A stretch of DNA of 64,000 nt, from NCBI RefSeq assembly GCF_000749845.1, contig NZ_JQHM01000015.1:16735-80734 (forward strand), written 5' to 3'. The position numbers and the translations under genes were made by a program. This stretch comes from Pectobacterium betavasculorum. GTDB taxonomy: Bacteria > Pseudomonadota > Gammaproteobacteria > Enterobacterales > Enterobacteriaceae. The first letter of the stretch is position 1. Each line of letters opens with the position of its first letter. A model generated the notes under the pieces. That model searched no databases. It had not been told where the DNA came from and was given only the letters and a program-made list of their open reading frames with translations. Shown piece after piece: positions 48,525-57,634 of the stretch.

Positions 48525-49180
48525 ATCGTTTCTTAGGATTATGTGGCCTGGTTTTTGCGCTTGTGCTGACGGGCTGTGCTAAACCCGTACCTTATGACTA
48601 CACGTCATTTAAGCAGAGTAAGCCTAAGTCTATTCTGGTCTTACCGCCGGTTAACCATTCCCCTGATGTGAAAGCAAGCTATAGCCTGCTTTCACAAGTT
48701 ACCTACCCGCTGGCAGAATCAGGTTATTACGTATTGCCTGTTGCGGTAGTGGATGAAACGTTCAAACAGAATGGTTTGTCTACTGCGTCGGATATCCATG
48801 CGCTGAGCACGGCGAAGCTGCATCAAATCTTTGGTGCCGATGCGGCGTTATATCTGGATGTGAAAGAGTACGGCACGTCGTACATCGTGATTAATAGTGA
48901 AACCCGCGTTTCTGCGGATGCGCGTCTGGTTGATCTGCGTACGGGTAAACTGCTGTGGAGCGGAAGTGCAACGGCTTCCAGCAACGAGCAGCAGTCAAAC
49001 TCTAACGGCGGCATCATCGGTATTTTGGTGCAGGCTGCGGTGAACCAAATCGCAGATACGATCTCCGACAAAGGCCATGATGTTGCGGGTGTGACGAGTG
49101 CGCGCCTGCTGGCTGCGGGTCATTCACGCGGTATGCTGTACGGACCTCGTTCACTGCAATTCGGTAAAGAAACCTACTGA
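48521..49180 (+). CDS. Lipoprotein of DUF799 / GNA1162-like family
   Basis: The 219-residue product has a lipoprotein signal ending VLTGCAKP and the DUF799 features SILVLPPVNHSPDVKASYS, AESGYYVLPVAVVDE and FGADAALYLDVKEYGTSY. Neisserial GNA1162 belongs to this family and is an outer-membrane lipoprotein of unknown function. It ends the three-gene operon, with a strong terminator 30 bp later. Confidence 0.83.
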   Translation: MNRFLGLCGLVFALVLTGCAKPVPYDYTSFKQSKPKSILVLPPVNHSPDVKASYSLLSQVTYPLAESGYYVLPVAVVDETFKQNGLSTASDIHALSTAKLHQIFGADAALYLDVKEYGTSYIVINSETRVSADARLVDLRTGKLLWSGSATASSNEQQSNSNGGIIGILVQAAVNQIADTISDKGHDVAGVTSARLLAAGHSRGMLYGPRSLQFGKETY

Positions 49181-49209
49181 GTTGCGATGCAGTACGTTGC
49201 TAAATCATC

Positions 49210-49239
49210 AACGCCGTTCGTTACTGAACGGCGTTTTTA
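49210..49239 (+). terminator. Terminator of the lipoprotein operon
   Basis: AACGCCGTTC (49210-49219) pairs perfectly with GAACGGCGTT (49226-49235) and is followed by TTTT. Confidence 0.9.
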
Positions 49240-49255
49240 TGATAAGTCGGTGATG

Positions 49256-50785
49256 CTATGCATCAGCAGCCTGATTACGCTGCTGCTTCTTATGACGCGT
49301 TGTCCAGACGAAGGCAGAGGTCAGCAATAGGATCAGCGTTGCGGTTGCCAGTACTGCTGAAAATCCAGAATCAAAGGCGGAATGTGCCTGTGTGGTGAGA
49401 ATACGCTGCATATTTTCCGGTAAGGATTCAGCAAAAATTAATGCTTCGTCCAGGCTGTCATAGGCGGTGTCCGGTGCGGAAAATCCGTCGGGCAGCATAA
49501 ACGATGCGGAATAAGCAAAAGACAGCAAACTGCCCATCAGCGTCACACCCGTAGCGCCCCCCAATTCATAGGACACTTCTTCGATTGATGCTGCCATACC
49601 CGCTTTTGCAGCAGGCGCAACCTGCATAATGGTGCTCGATGCGGCTGTCATGGTTGATCCTACGCCTGCGCCAATCACCGTCAGACTGATAACTTGTATG
49701 ATGATAGAGGCGTTGTGCAGCAGCAGATAGCTTCCCATCCCCAGACCCGAAATCAATAGGCCAGCGGCTAGCATTGTCCCACTATTTACGCGCGGCAATA
49801 TCTTTCCGGTCAACGGCCCTGAGATAAAGGATGCCAGCGACAGTGGTAAAATGAACAACCCTGCCTGTAGCGGAGACAGCCCGACAACTAGCTGTAATCG
49901 CTGTGTAAAAGCCAGCTCCATACCGATCAATGCGGCGGCTGCCACGATGGCTGCGGCCACGGCGGCACTGAAAGGCCGCAGACGGAAGAGTGAGAAGTCG
50001 ACTAAGGGATGCTTGCTGTTACGCTGCCGCTGAACAAATAGGGTAATGAACGCCATGCCGATAAGCAGAGCGATTAATGCATCCTCATAGGATGGAGCAC
50101 GCTTACCCAGCTCTTTTATGGCATAGGTTATACCAATCAAACCTATCATAATTAATAGGGAACCGATAAAATCCCAGCGTTGGGAGGCGTTACCCGGTCT
50201 ATGCGGAATCACGGTGATTCCCGTGATGAGCGCAAGCAGCACGACCGGTACGTTAATGAGGAAAACCGATCCCCACCAGAAGTACTCAAGCAGTATCCCG
50301 CCCATGATGGGGCCAAACGCCGCGCCGCCGGAGGCCACTGCCGCCCAAATACCAATCGCTAGCGCACGTTCCCGTTCATCAGTGAAGGTCAGACGAATAA
50401 TCGAGAGCGTAGCGGGCATCATCATCGCTGCCCCAATCGCCAGTAGAGAGCGAGCGGCAATAAGCATGCTGGGGGTGGGCGAATAAGCCGCAAACAAAGA
50501 CGCCGCACCAAAGACCAGCAGTCCAGAAATAAATAAAGGTTTATGACCTAACTTATCACCCAAGGTACCCATCCCCAGCAGCAAGCCAGAAGCGACCAGC
50601 GCGTAGATATTAACGATCCACAGCTTTTCCGATGCAGAAGCGTGCAAATCATGAGTCAGTGTTGGGAGCGCGGTGTACAGCACCGTCATGTCGATAACAA
50701 TTAGGAACAGGGCGCTGGAAACAATGGCCAGAATCAGCCACTTCTTTGGTGATTGCATAGCAGAATCTCTATCTTGGTCTTTCAT
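49256..50785 (-). CDS. MFS multidrug efflux transporter (DHA2, SmvA-like)
   Basis: The 509-residue protein has about 14 membrane helices with MFS motifs: DMTVLYTALPTLTHDL, MGTLGDKLGHKPLFISG (motif A) and VASGGAAFGPIMGGIL (motif C of drug/H+ antiporters). It resembles SmvA-type exporters of quaternary cations. It may start at a second Met (residue 10). Upstream on the same strand, 44 bp away, is an HxlR-type regulator gene. Confidence 0.85.
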   Translation of the reverse strand: MKDQDRDSAMQSPKKWLILAIVSSALFLIVIDMTVLYTALPTLTHDLHASASEKLWIVNIYALVASGLLLGMGTLGDKLGHKPLFISGLLVFGAASLFAAYSPTPSMLIAARSLLAIGAAMMMPATLSIIRLTFTDERERALAIGIWAAVASGGAAFGPIMGGILLEYFWWGSVFLINVPVVLLALITGITVIPHRPGNASQRWDFIGSLLIMIGLIGITYAIKELGKRAPSYEDALIALLIGMAFITLFVQRQRNSKHPLVDFSLFRLRPFSAAVAAAIVAAAALIGMELAFTQRLQLVVGLSPLQAGLFILPLSLASFISGPLTGKILPRVNSGTMLAAGLLISGLGMGSYLLLHNASIIIQVISLTVIGAGVGSTMTAASSTIMQVAPAAKAGMAASIEEVSYELGGATGVTLMGSLLSFAYSASFMLPDGFSAPDTAYDSLDEALIFAESLPENMQRILTTQAHSAFDSGFSAVLATATLILLLTSAFVWTTRHKKQQRNQAADA

Positions 50786-50829
50786 TTTTCATCTACTGGA
50801 TAGCACGTTTTCCTGAGTAAGCCCTCTGT

Positions 50830-51234
50830 TCAGGAGGCGAGTGGTTCTCCTGACTGCTGTGCCGTCAGAATTTCACCTAGGTTTCCTTCAATCCACACTG
50901 TCAGTTCTTTCACCCGTTCTCCAACCTCTTTACCTAATGGCGTCAGGCTGTACTCAACATGTGGTGGGACAACCGGATAGGCCGTTCGCAGGACAAAACC
51001 ATCACTTTCCAGCCATTGCAGGGTTTGCGCCAGCATGCGCTCGCTTACGCCGCCAATCCGTCGACGCAGTTGACTGAAACGATGAGTTTCATCGAGTAAT
51101 GCAATCAAAATCAGCACGCCCCAGCGGCTGGTTACGTGGTTAAGTATCTGGCGAGACGGGCATTTCTCAGCAAAGACATTACCGGTTGGCAGAATAGGCG
51201 GTAATAAATCGATGGGCGTTTTGGGTTGACTCAC
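50830..51234 (-). CDS. ytfH: HxlR-family transcriptional regulator YtfH
   Basis: The 134-residue winged-helix protein begins near a conserved Cys (AEKCPSRQILNHVTSRWGVLIL) and has the HxlR signatures ALLDETHRFSQLRRRIGGVSERMLAQTLQ. In E. coli ytfH is next to qorB, as here. The start is GTG at 51234 with AAGGTAAG upstream. Tandem TACTTAC motifs next to the start are candidate operators. It probably controls qorB and perhaps the MFS exporter, responding to electrophiles or quinones through its Cys. Confidence 0.85.
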   Translation of the reverse strand: MSQPKTPIDLLPPILPTGNVFAEKCPSRQILNHVTSRWGVLILIALLDETHRFSQLRRRIGGVSERMLAQTLQWLESDGFVLRTAYPVVPPHVEYSLTPLGKEVGERVKELTVWIEGNLGEILTAQQSGEPLAS

Positions 51235-51236
51235 TA

Positions 51237-51262
51237 TACTTACCTTTATGTATGTACTTACT
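51237..51262. promoter_or_regulatory. Candidate YtfH operator (TACTTAC direct repeat)
   Basis: TACTTACC (51237-51244) and TACTTACT (51255-51262) lie 18 bp apart just upstream of the ytfH start and between it and qorB. The first overlaps the ytfH ribosome-binding site, allowing autorepression. Confidence 0.55.
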
Positions 51263-51300
51263 TTAAGTTAGTTTTGTCGATATTATGCCAGCCAGTTCTT

Positions 51301-51342
51301 GTTAATAAAAGACGGTTAATAAACGATGGTTAATAAAAGGAG
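51301..51342 (+). repeat. 14-bp tandem repeat, three units, before qorB
   Basis: GTTAATAAAAGACG, GTTAATAAACGATG and GTTAATAAAAGGAG lie head to tail at 51301-51314, 51315-51328 and 51329-51342. The last unit supplies AAAAGGAG, the ribosome-binding site of qorB. Confidence 0.85.
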
Positions 51343-51348
51343 CTTGAG

Positions 51349-52200
51349 ATGATTGCGATTACTGGTGCATCTGGCCAACTGGGCCGTTTAGTCATAGCAC
51401 AACTGTTAGAGAAGGTTCCGGCGAGCGGTATCGTGGCGCTGGTGCGTGATGTGAATAAAGTTGCCGATCTGTCTGCAAAAGGCGTACAGGTGAAAGCGGC
51501 GGATTATAATCAACCTGAAGCGCTGGCTTCCGCCTTGCAAGGTGTGGATCACGTGCTGTTGATCTCTTCAAGTGAGGTCGGTCAACGTGCGGCACAACAC
51601 CGTAATGTCATTGACGCAGCGGTGAAAGCCGGAGTTAAATTGATCGCGTACACCAGCTTGCTGCACGCGGATAAATCTCCTCTGGCGTTGGCGGAGGAAC
51701 ACCGCCAAACGGAAGCGTTGCTGAAAGACTCTGGTTTACCGCATGTCCTACTGCGCAACGGCTGGTATACCGAAAACTATGCAGCCAGCATCCCAGCGGC
51801 GTTGGAACACGGTGTATTTATTGGTAGCGCAGGTGAGGGGAAAATTACGTCAGCAACGCGTGAAGATTTCGCTGCCGCCGCAGTAGCGGTACTGACGCAA
51901 GAAGGGCAGGCTGGCAAGGTTTACGAACTGGCTGGCGACGAGCCTTACACTCTAGTAGAGCTGGCTGCTGAGATTAGCAAACTGTCTGGCAAACCTATCG
52001 GTTATCAAAACCTGTCTGAAGCGGAGTTCACTGCCGCGCTGGTTTCAGCCGGGCTACCTGAGGTTTTCGCGCAAATTATTGCTGATTCAGACGTCGGTGC
52101 ATCCAAAGGCGGTCTGTTTGATGACGGTAAGCAACTGAGCCGCCTGATTGGTCGCCCAACGACGCCGCTGTCAACGGTGGTGAAAGCGACGCTGAAATAA
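51349..52200 (+). CDS. qorB: NAD(P)H:quinone oxidoreductase QorB
   Basis: The 283-residue NmrA-like Rossmann protein begins IAITGASGQLGRLVIAQLLE and closely follows E. coli QorB, for example LISSSEVGQRAAQHRNVIDAAVKAGVK in parts, and SDVGASKGGLFDD near the end. It reduces quinones with NADPH. AAAGGAG lies 6 bp before the ATG, within a tandem repeat. It is divergent from its likely regulator ytfH. Confidence 0.93.
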   Translation: MIAITGASGQLGRLVIAQLLEKVPASGIVALVRDVNKVADLSAKGVQVKAADYNQPEALASALQGVDHVLLISSSEVGQRAAQHRNVIDAAVKAGVKLIAYTSLLHADKSPLALAEEHRQTEALLKDSGLPHVLLRNGWYTENYAASIPAALEHGVFIGSAGEGKITSATREDFAAAAVAVLTQEGQAGKVYELAGDEPYTLVELAAEISKLSGKPIGYQNLSEAEFTAALVSAGLPEVFAQIIADSDVGASKGGLFDDGKQLSRLIGRPTTPLSTVVKATLK

Positions 52201-52204
52201 GTTT

Positions 52205-52239
52205 AACGTTAGGCTTAGGATAACCCTGAGCCTAACGTT
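52205..52239 (+). terminator. Long hairpin after qorB
   Basis: A 15-bp stem (52205-52219 with 52225-52239) with one wobble pair follows the qorB stop by 4 bp. It lacks a T-run, so it may protect the mRNA end or act with Rho. Confidence 0.65.
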
Positions 52240-52458
52240 CTCATGAAACAGCCTATCTCGTAGCCATTCAGCGGTCATGTCTTCAACAACTGATATGTGC
52301 ATGATATTGGGCTTTTTTTAAGCTAATGTGGGAAAGGATTTATTTCGCCACTTATCGCATCTGATCTGCATTTTCCTTACACGCTGTAGCAGGTAAATTC
52401 ATATTTAACGCCTATGGCGTGTAATATTTACCCTACCGTCTATAATCGGTAGGATTAA

Positions 52459-52728
52459 ATGATGAAAGTCACTAATAGCAAACAGCTTAGCAGCTATCTG
52501 AAAGATGTTCGTATCACGCAGAAACTTTCACAAGGGAAAGTGGCCAGTAAAGTGGGTATTCGTCAGGACACGGTATCCAGCTTCGAGCAACATCCCGATT
52601 CCACCAAGCTAGAAACCTTCTTTAAAATCCTATCGGCATTGAATTTAGAACTTACGGTTTCTCCCAGAAACGCAAAGGTAGCTGATAACGACGCCTCTAC
52701 TGCATCATCCTGGAAGGAAGAGTGGTAA
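52459..52728 (+). CDS. hipB: HipB-like antitoxin / XRE repressor
   Basis: The 89-residue protein has an XRE helix-turn-helix (LKDVRITQKLSQGKVASKVGIRQDTVSSFEQ) followed by TKLETFFKILSALNLELTVSPR, as in E. coli HipB, the repressor and neutraliser of the HipA kinase. Its stop overlaps the start of a hipA remnant (TAATG), the usual operon arrangement. The gene itself looks intact. Confidence 0.85.
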   Translation: MMKVTNSKQLSSYLKDVRITQKLSQGKVASKVGIRQDTVSSFEQHPDSTKLETFFKILSALNLELTVSPRNAKVADNDASTASSWKEEW

Positions 52729-53055
52729 TGGCTGCGCTCGATGTTTACATGAACGGCTATCGGGTGGGGAATCAACCGCAGGGAAGCCAAACTGGCGATG
52801 GGATTGACTGGCTCAAAAGGTAAGAAATACGCCATTGAGCAGATCTTTCCACGACATTTCTTCCAAACTGCACAGGCGGTTGGATTTTCCAGAGAATCAA
52901 TGGAAAGTATTCTGATTGAATTCGCACAGTCAATGGATACTGTTGTGATGAACGTCAGAAATCAACTGCCTGCGGATTTTCCTGTCTCCATTCAAGATGC
53001 AATTCTAGAAGGTATGCAGGCTAGGGCTAGGCGCTTGATGGCTGGGTGGGAATAG
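52728..53055 (+). pseudogene. hipA: hipA toxin gene with large internal deletion
   Basis: The N-terminus survives as MAALDVYMNGYRVGN (frame of 52728), like the start of HipA, but the frame closes at 52823. From about 52775 another frame gives REAKLAMGLTGSKGKKYAIEQIFPRHF and so on to the stop at 53055, matching the last about 90 residues of HipA. About three quarters of the roughly 440-residue kinase, including its ATP-binding and catalytic parts, is missing. The junction is near 52770-52776. The toxin cannot be functional. Confidence 0.87.
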
Positions 53056-53072
53056 GCATCCTGTGGATGCCT
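53054..53072. terminator. Hairpin between hipA remnant and mnmE
   Basis: AGGCATCC (53054-53061) pairs with GGATGCCT (53065-53072) around TGT between two convergent gene ends. It lacks a T-run on both strands. Confidence 0.45.
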
Positions 53073-53090
53073 CCCCGTGTGTTGGGGTTG

Positions 53091-54455
53091 CTATTTCCCA
53101 ATACAAAAACTTGAGAAAATACGGCCTAATAGATCGTCAGAGGTGAATTCACCCGTGATTTCACTCAGGGACTGCTGTGCCAGCCGCAGTTCTTCTGCCA
53201 GCAATTCTCCCGCGTAGGCACTCACCAACTGTTCTTTGCCCTGAATCAAATGCTGTGCTGCCAGTTCCAGTGCTTGAAGGTGACGGCGTCGTGCTAAGAA
53301 ACCGCCTTCTGTGTTGCTGGTGAACCCCATGCTTTGCTTGAGATGATCGCGCAGCGTATCGATGCCTTCACCCGTGCGGGCGGACAGTCGGATAAGTGAG
53401 TGAGTATTCACATCCTCGATGCCGCGCGCTTCGCCAGTCACGTCAGCTTTGTTGCGCACCACGGTAATCGGCAGCGTTTTTGGCAGGCGTGCCATAAATT
53501 CTGGCCAGATGTGCTCAGGTTCGGTCGCCTGCGTCGTGGTGCCGTCTACCATGAACAGCACGCGATCGGCCTGTTCGATTTCCTGCCATGCACGCTCAAT
53601 ACCAATGCGTTCGACTTCATTGCTGGCATCGCGTAGTCCGGCGGTGTCGATAATATGCAGCGGCATGCCATCAATATGGATATGTTCACGTAATACGTCA
53701 CGCGTGGTTCCCGCGATATCCGTCACAATGGCGGCTTCACGACCCGCTAACGCATTGAGTAGGCTGGATTTACCCGCATTAGGACGACCTGCAATCACGA
53801 CTTTCATCCCTTCACGCAGCAGACTACCCTGATGCGCTTCGGCTCGGACGGCATCGAGATCGGCCATCACACCATTTAGCTGCGCTTCAATTTTGCCATC
53901 GGAGAGAAAGTCGATCTCTTCATCCGGGAAGTCGATGGCAGCTTCGACGTAGATTCGCAGGTGAGTAAGTGCTTCCACTAACTGATTTATACGGGTAGAA
54001 AATACGCCTTGCAGAGAGTTCAGCGCTGAGCGAGCGGCTTGTTCCGAGCTGGCGTCAATCAGATCGGCGATGGCTTCCGCCTGCGCGAGATCGAGCTTGT
54101 CATTTAGGAAGGCGCGTTCAGAGAATTCGCCGGGACGCGCAATGCGCACGTCGGGCAGCGTTAGAATGCGTTGCAGGAGCAAATCAAGAATAACCGGACC
54201 GCCGTGACCCTGAAGTTCCAGCACGTCTTCACCTGTAAAAGAATTCGGGCCGGGAAACCAGAGGGCGATGCCTTGATCGAGCGTGGTGCCGTTGGTATCA
54301 CAGAACGGCAGGTAATCGGCGTGACGAGGTTTAGGAAGCTTACCCAGAACAGCACGTGCCACCTCTGCGGCCGCCTGTCCTGAAACACGTAAAATACCCA
54401 CGCCTCCGCGTCCCGGTGGCGTGGCTTGGGCGACGATGGTGTCGGTATTGCTCAT
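53091..54455 (-). CDS. mnmE: tRNA modification GTPase MnmE (TrmE)
   Basis: MnmE is the G-protein partner of MnmG in wobble uridine modification. The 454 residues show the N-terminal folate-binding domain ([21 protein letters not shown]), the GTPase with [14 protein letters not shown] (G1), GTTRDV (G2), DTAGLR (G3) and NKAD (G4), and the C-terminal CIGK needed for activity. The length equals E. coli. It lies downstream of yidC on the minus strand after a terminator. Confidence 0.98.
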   Translation of the reverse strand: MSNTDTIVAQATPPGRGGVGILRVSGQAAAEVARAVLGKLPKPRHADYLPFCDTNGTTLDQGIALWFPGPNSFTGEDVLELQGHGGPVILDLLLQRILTLPDVRIARPGEFSERAFLNDKLDLAQAEAIADLIDASSEQAARSALNSLQGVFSTRINQLVEALTHLRIYVEAAIDFPDEEIDFLSDGKIEAQLNGVMADLDAVRAEAHQGSLLREGMKVVIAGRPNAGKSSLLNALAGREAAIVTDIAGTTRDVLREHIHIDGMPLHIIDTAGLRDASNEVERIGIERAWQEIEQADRVLFMVDGTTTQATEPEHIWPEFMARLPKTLPITVVRNKADVTGEARGIEDVNTHSLIRLSARTGEGIDTLRDHLKQSMGFTSNTEGGFLARRRHLQALELAAQHLIQGKEQLVSAYAGELLAEELRLAQQSLSEITGEFTSDDLLGRIFSSFCIGK

Positions 54456-54526
54456 GATATTCTCTCTGCGTTGATGCCTGTCTGTCAGGCTATTTTACGT
54501 ATCGTTAGGGGATAAAACAGCTTATA

Positions 54527-54555
54527 AAAAAATAAGGCGGTCAATGACCGCCTTA
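54527..54555 (-). terminator. Terminator after yidC (minus strand)
   Basis: TAAGGCGGT and ACCGCCTTA (arms 54533-54541 and 54547-54555) form a perfect stem with a short loop. On the minus strand it is followed by TTTTTTT (54526-54532 as A-run on plus). Confidence 0.85.
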
Positions 54556-54584
54556 CGCTTTCTATCGGTTAGCTATAAATCGGA

Positions 54585-56219
54585 TTATTTTTTCTCGCGG
54601 CTATGCAGGCCACGTTTCTCCAGACCGCGATAGATCAACTGCTGCTGGAGAATGGTTACCAGGTTACTGACGATGTAATACATAACCAGACCAGAAGGGA
54701 ACCACAGGAAGAAGACGGTAAAGATGACCGGCATGTAAGTCATGATCTTCTGCTGCATTGGGTCGGTCACGGTGGTTGGTGACATCTTCTGGATGAAGAA
54801 CATCGTCACGCCCATCAGGATCGGCAGAATGTAGTACGGGTCTTGTGCAGACAGGTCATGAATCCACAGCGCGAATGGCGCGTGACGCAGCTCTACAGAG
54901 CCCATCAGCATGTAATACAGCGCCAGGAAGATTGGCATCTGAATCAGCAGCGGGAAGCAGCCGCCCAGTGGGTTCACTTTCTCTGACTTGTACAGCGCCA
55001 TCATTTCCTGACTCATACGCTGTTTGTCATCACCAATGCGCTCACGCATTGCCTGCAATTTAGGTTGCAGTAAGCGCATTTTCGCCATAGAGGTGTATTG
55101 CGCTTTCGTCAGCGGATACATCACACCGCGCACGATAAAGGTAATGGCAATGATGGAGAAGCCCCAGTTGCCGATGAAACCGTGCAGGAATTTCAGCAAC
55201 TTAAACAGCGGCTGAGAAATAAACCACAGCCAGCCGTAATCTACTGTCAGGTCAAGATGTGGTGCGACAGCAGCCATCTTGTCCTGAATTTCCGGGCCGA
55301 CCCACAGTGTGGCGTTCAGATTTTGTTGACTGCCAGCGGCAACAACAACGGGCGCAGCCTTGAAGCCAATCGCAGCTTGGCCATTGCCCAGCTTGCTGGT
55401 ATAGAAGGTATTTGCGCCCGCTGTAGTCGGAATCCACGCGGTTGCGAAGTACTGTTGCAGCATCGCCACCCAACCACTGTTGGTCGTGATGTTCAGGTTT
55501 TCGTCCATGTCGCTGAAGCTGTACTTTTTGTACTTGTCTTCACTGGAAGAGAACGCCGCGCCACGATAAGTATGCAGTGCAAAGTTGCTGCTGCCGATAT
55601 CGCGGTGCTTAGGTAATTCGATAGATTGCTTTAACTGACCGAACAACGTGAGTTCCAGAGGCTGAGCGCTGGTGTTATTGACGCTGTAGTCAACGTTCAG
55701 TGCATAGTCGCCACGTTTCAGAACAAACGTTTTGGTATAGGTCACGCCGTCCGCAGCGGTGTACGTCATCGGAATACGCAGTTCGCTCTGACCATCAGCC
55801 AGTTCGAAGCTATCTTGTGTGGTAGTAAACAGCGGGCGTGGACCGTTCGCTGGGTTGTCTGGGCCGTTTTTGCCAGTCAGACCACTTTGAGCCTGATAGA
55901 CAAACTCCGATGTGGTTTCCAGCAGATGGAAAGGCTTATTTGAGCCTAATGTGTCCGGGTAAGCCAGCAGATGCGCTTGCTCGATGTCGCCGCCACGCGT
56001 GTTGATTGTCAGCGACAGGACATCAGTTTTCACCGAGATCAGTTTGCCTTGACCGCTAGCTGGTACGCCCTGGTTGGTAGCATCACCGGTCACTGCGTTC
56101 GTCGCCTGCTGTATGGCCTGCGTGGTTGCTGGCGGATTTTTATCCGTTTCCCAAGCCTGCCAAAGCATAAAGGTTACGAATAGCAGAGCGATGAGAAGAA
56201 GATTGCGTTGCGAATCCAT
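54585..56219 (-). CDS. yidC: Membrane protein insertase YidC
   Basis: YidC inserts and folds inner-membrane proteins, including ATP synthase subunit c. The 544 residues have an N-terminal helix ([18 protein letters not shown]), a large periplasmic beta domain and then the conserved five-helix core with [19 protein letters not shown] and [19 protein letters not shown]. The conserved Arg in FIVRGVMYP lies in the hydrophilic groove. It starts 2 bp after yidD. Confidence 0.98.
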   Translation of the reverse strand: MDSQRNLLLIALLFVTFMLWQAWETDKNPPATTQAIQQATNAVTGDATNQGVPASGQGKLISVKTDVLSLTINTRGGDIEQAHLLAYPDTLGSNKPFHLLETTSEFVYQAQSGLTGKNGPDNPANGPRPLFTTTQDSFELADGQSELRIPMTYTAADGVTYTKTFVLKRGDYALNVDYSVNNTSAQPLELTLFGQLKQSIELPKHRDIGSSNFALHTYRGAAFSSSEDKYKKYSFSDMDENLNITTNSGWVAMLQQYFATAWIPTTAGANTFYTSKLGNGQAAIGFKAAPVVVAAGSQQNLNATLWVGPEIQDKMAAVAPHLDLTVDYGWLWFISQPLFKLLKFLHGFIGNWGFSIIAITFIVRGVMYPLTKAQYTSMAKMRLLQPKLQAMRERIGDDKQRMSQEMMALYKSEKVNPLGGCFPLLIQMPIFLALYYMLMGSVELRHAPFALWIHDLSAQDPYYILPILMGVTMFFIQKMSPTTVTDPMQQKIMTYMPVIFTVFFLWFPSGLVMYYIVSNLVTILQQQLIYRGLEKRGLHSREKK

Positions 56220-56221
56220 CG

Positions 56222-56479
56222 TTAATGTTCTCTGTTATTGTCGGTTTTTGGCGGTACGGGATCATCACCACCAGGGTTCAAAGGATGGCATTTTAATACG
56301 CGTTTAAGCGTCAACCAACAGCCTTTTATCATGCCGAACCTGCGTATTGCTTCAATACCGTATTGCGAACACGTTGGCCGGAACCGGCAATGTGGTCCGA
56401 GTAACGGGCTGATAACGAGTTGATAACCGCGTATCAACCCGATCAGCAGTCGGGAGCCAAACGACAGTGCCGACGCCAT
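56222..56479 (-). CDS. yidD: Membrane protein insertion efficiency factor YidD
   Basis: This 85-residue protein has an amphipathic N-terminus ([19 protein letters not shown]) and the family signature [19 protein letters not shown] with paired cysteines, then [13 protein letters not shown]. It assists membrane insertion together with YidC. It overlaps rnpA by 37 bp and is 2 bp from yidC, as in other enterobacteria. Confidence 0.96.
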   Translation of the reverse strand: MASALSFGSRLLIGLIRGYQLVISPLLGPHCRFRPTCSQYGIEAIRRFGMIKGCWLTLKRVLKCHPLNPGGDDPVPPKTDNNREH

Positions 56480-56802
56480 AGTTTTTCCAATGCTTCCGTC
56501 AGAGTGCGGTTATCCAGTTCAGACACCCCTTTTTTCACCAGCACCACAAAATCCATTGAAGGCAATGAATGTTGATGCAGGCGAAAGCTTTCGCGCGTCA
56601 GGCGTTTAATCCGATTGCGTTCATGAGCACGTTTTACATGCTTTTTGGCGACGGTAAGACCGATGCGGGGATGCCCCAGCGAGTTCAGGCGGCCGAGGAT
56701 GGTGATTTGCGGCGTGCCAGCCCGTTGTGGTTGCTGGAAGACGAAAGTGAAATGACGGGGAGTTAACAAACGTAACTCCCTGGGAAATGCGAGCTTAACC
56801 AC
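56443..56802 (-). CDS. rnpA: Ribonuclease P protein component
   Basis: RnpA binds M1 RNA to form RNase P, which matures tRNA 5' ends. The 119 basic residues include [19 protein letters not shown], the central cleft and the RNR motif [17 protein letters not shown]. It begins with GTG ([13 protein letters not shown]), as in E. coli, and lies 18 bp after rpmH. Confidence 0.97.
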   Translation of the reverse strand: MVKLAFPRELRLLTPRHFTFVFQQPQRAGTPQITILGRLNSLGHPRIGLTVAKKHVKRAHERNRIKRLTRESFRLHQHSLPSMDFVVLVKKGVSELDNRTLTEALEKLWRRHCRLAPDC

Positions 56803-56820
56803 TCGGTGGGTTAGCTTTTA

Positions 56821-56973
<153 letters not shown>

Positions 56974-57080
56974 CTAAACTTGGAAAATTATAACTTCACA
57001 GTAAACGCGTTTGGCTGTTCGGCGTGAAAATGACCGACGCCTCAATCGCATATCACAGCTATATAACGGAAAGAGGCAGG

Positions 57081-57109
57081 ATTGTAATAATTGTACAGTC
57101 CTGAGTCAA
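57081..57109 (-). promoter_or_regulatory. rpmH promoter
   Basis: On the minus strand TTGACT (57104-57109) and TACAAT (57081-57086) are 17 bp apart, about 120 bp upstream of rpmH. This is a near-consensus sigma-70 promoter, as expected for a ribosomal protein gene. Confidence 0.85.
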
Positions 57110-57230
57110 TTAACATCACACTTAACACGCCAGCCATTCCCATTATTTTTGGTATTCCTGCCTGCCAGAGCACAGAAAAGGCGTAAACGCGCGGGCAGGG
57201 AATTATACGGACTCTATTGCAAAGCGCAAG

Positions 57231-57482
57231 GATCCTCCAACGATCTGCCCCACAAGATCATGATCGATATCACCGTAACGATCGTGTTGCCAAGGGTATG
57301 CTTGGGCGCACTTCATATAGGGTGGGTAAAATGTGTGCTAGCCTTTCCTCTGCCGCATTGCGGGGAGCCGCGATAAGAATAGCCTGTGGATAAAAAGGAT
57401 CAAAACTGTGCAGAAGGGGAAGATCTCTTTGGCGGATTAGGTTATGATCCGCGGTTCCGTTAGCGATCCTTTTGACGGGATC
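57231..57482 (+). promoter_or_regulatory. GATC cluster of the dnaA promoter region
   Basis: GATC occurs at 57231, 57242, 57256, 57262, 57280, 57398, 57422, 57446, 57465 and 57479. In E. coli a comparable cluster at dnaA binds SeqA after replication and shuts off dnaA transcription. The exact start sites could not be assigned from sequence. Confidence 0.7.
57385..57393 (-). promoter_or_regulatory. DnaA box upstream of dnaA
   Basis: TGTGGATAA, perfect on the minus strand, lies 242 bp upstream of the dnaA start. It suggests autoregulation by DnaA, as in E. coli. Confidence 0.85.
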
Positions 57483-57634
57483 GTCGGGGTAAACCGCCAC
57501 GCTACGTGGTGTGTCTGCTGTCTGAATTGTGAATGAAACAATCGTGGATGACGCAGGCGCCAAAAAATCATGAGTCACATAAATAACGTCTTATTCTTTT
57601 CTTTTTGATCGTTCTTGTTCGAGTGGAGTCCGCC

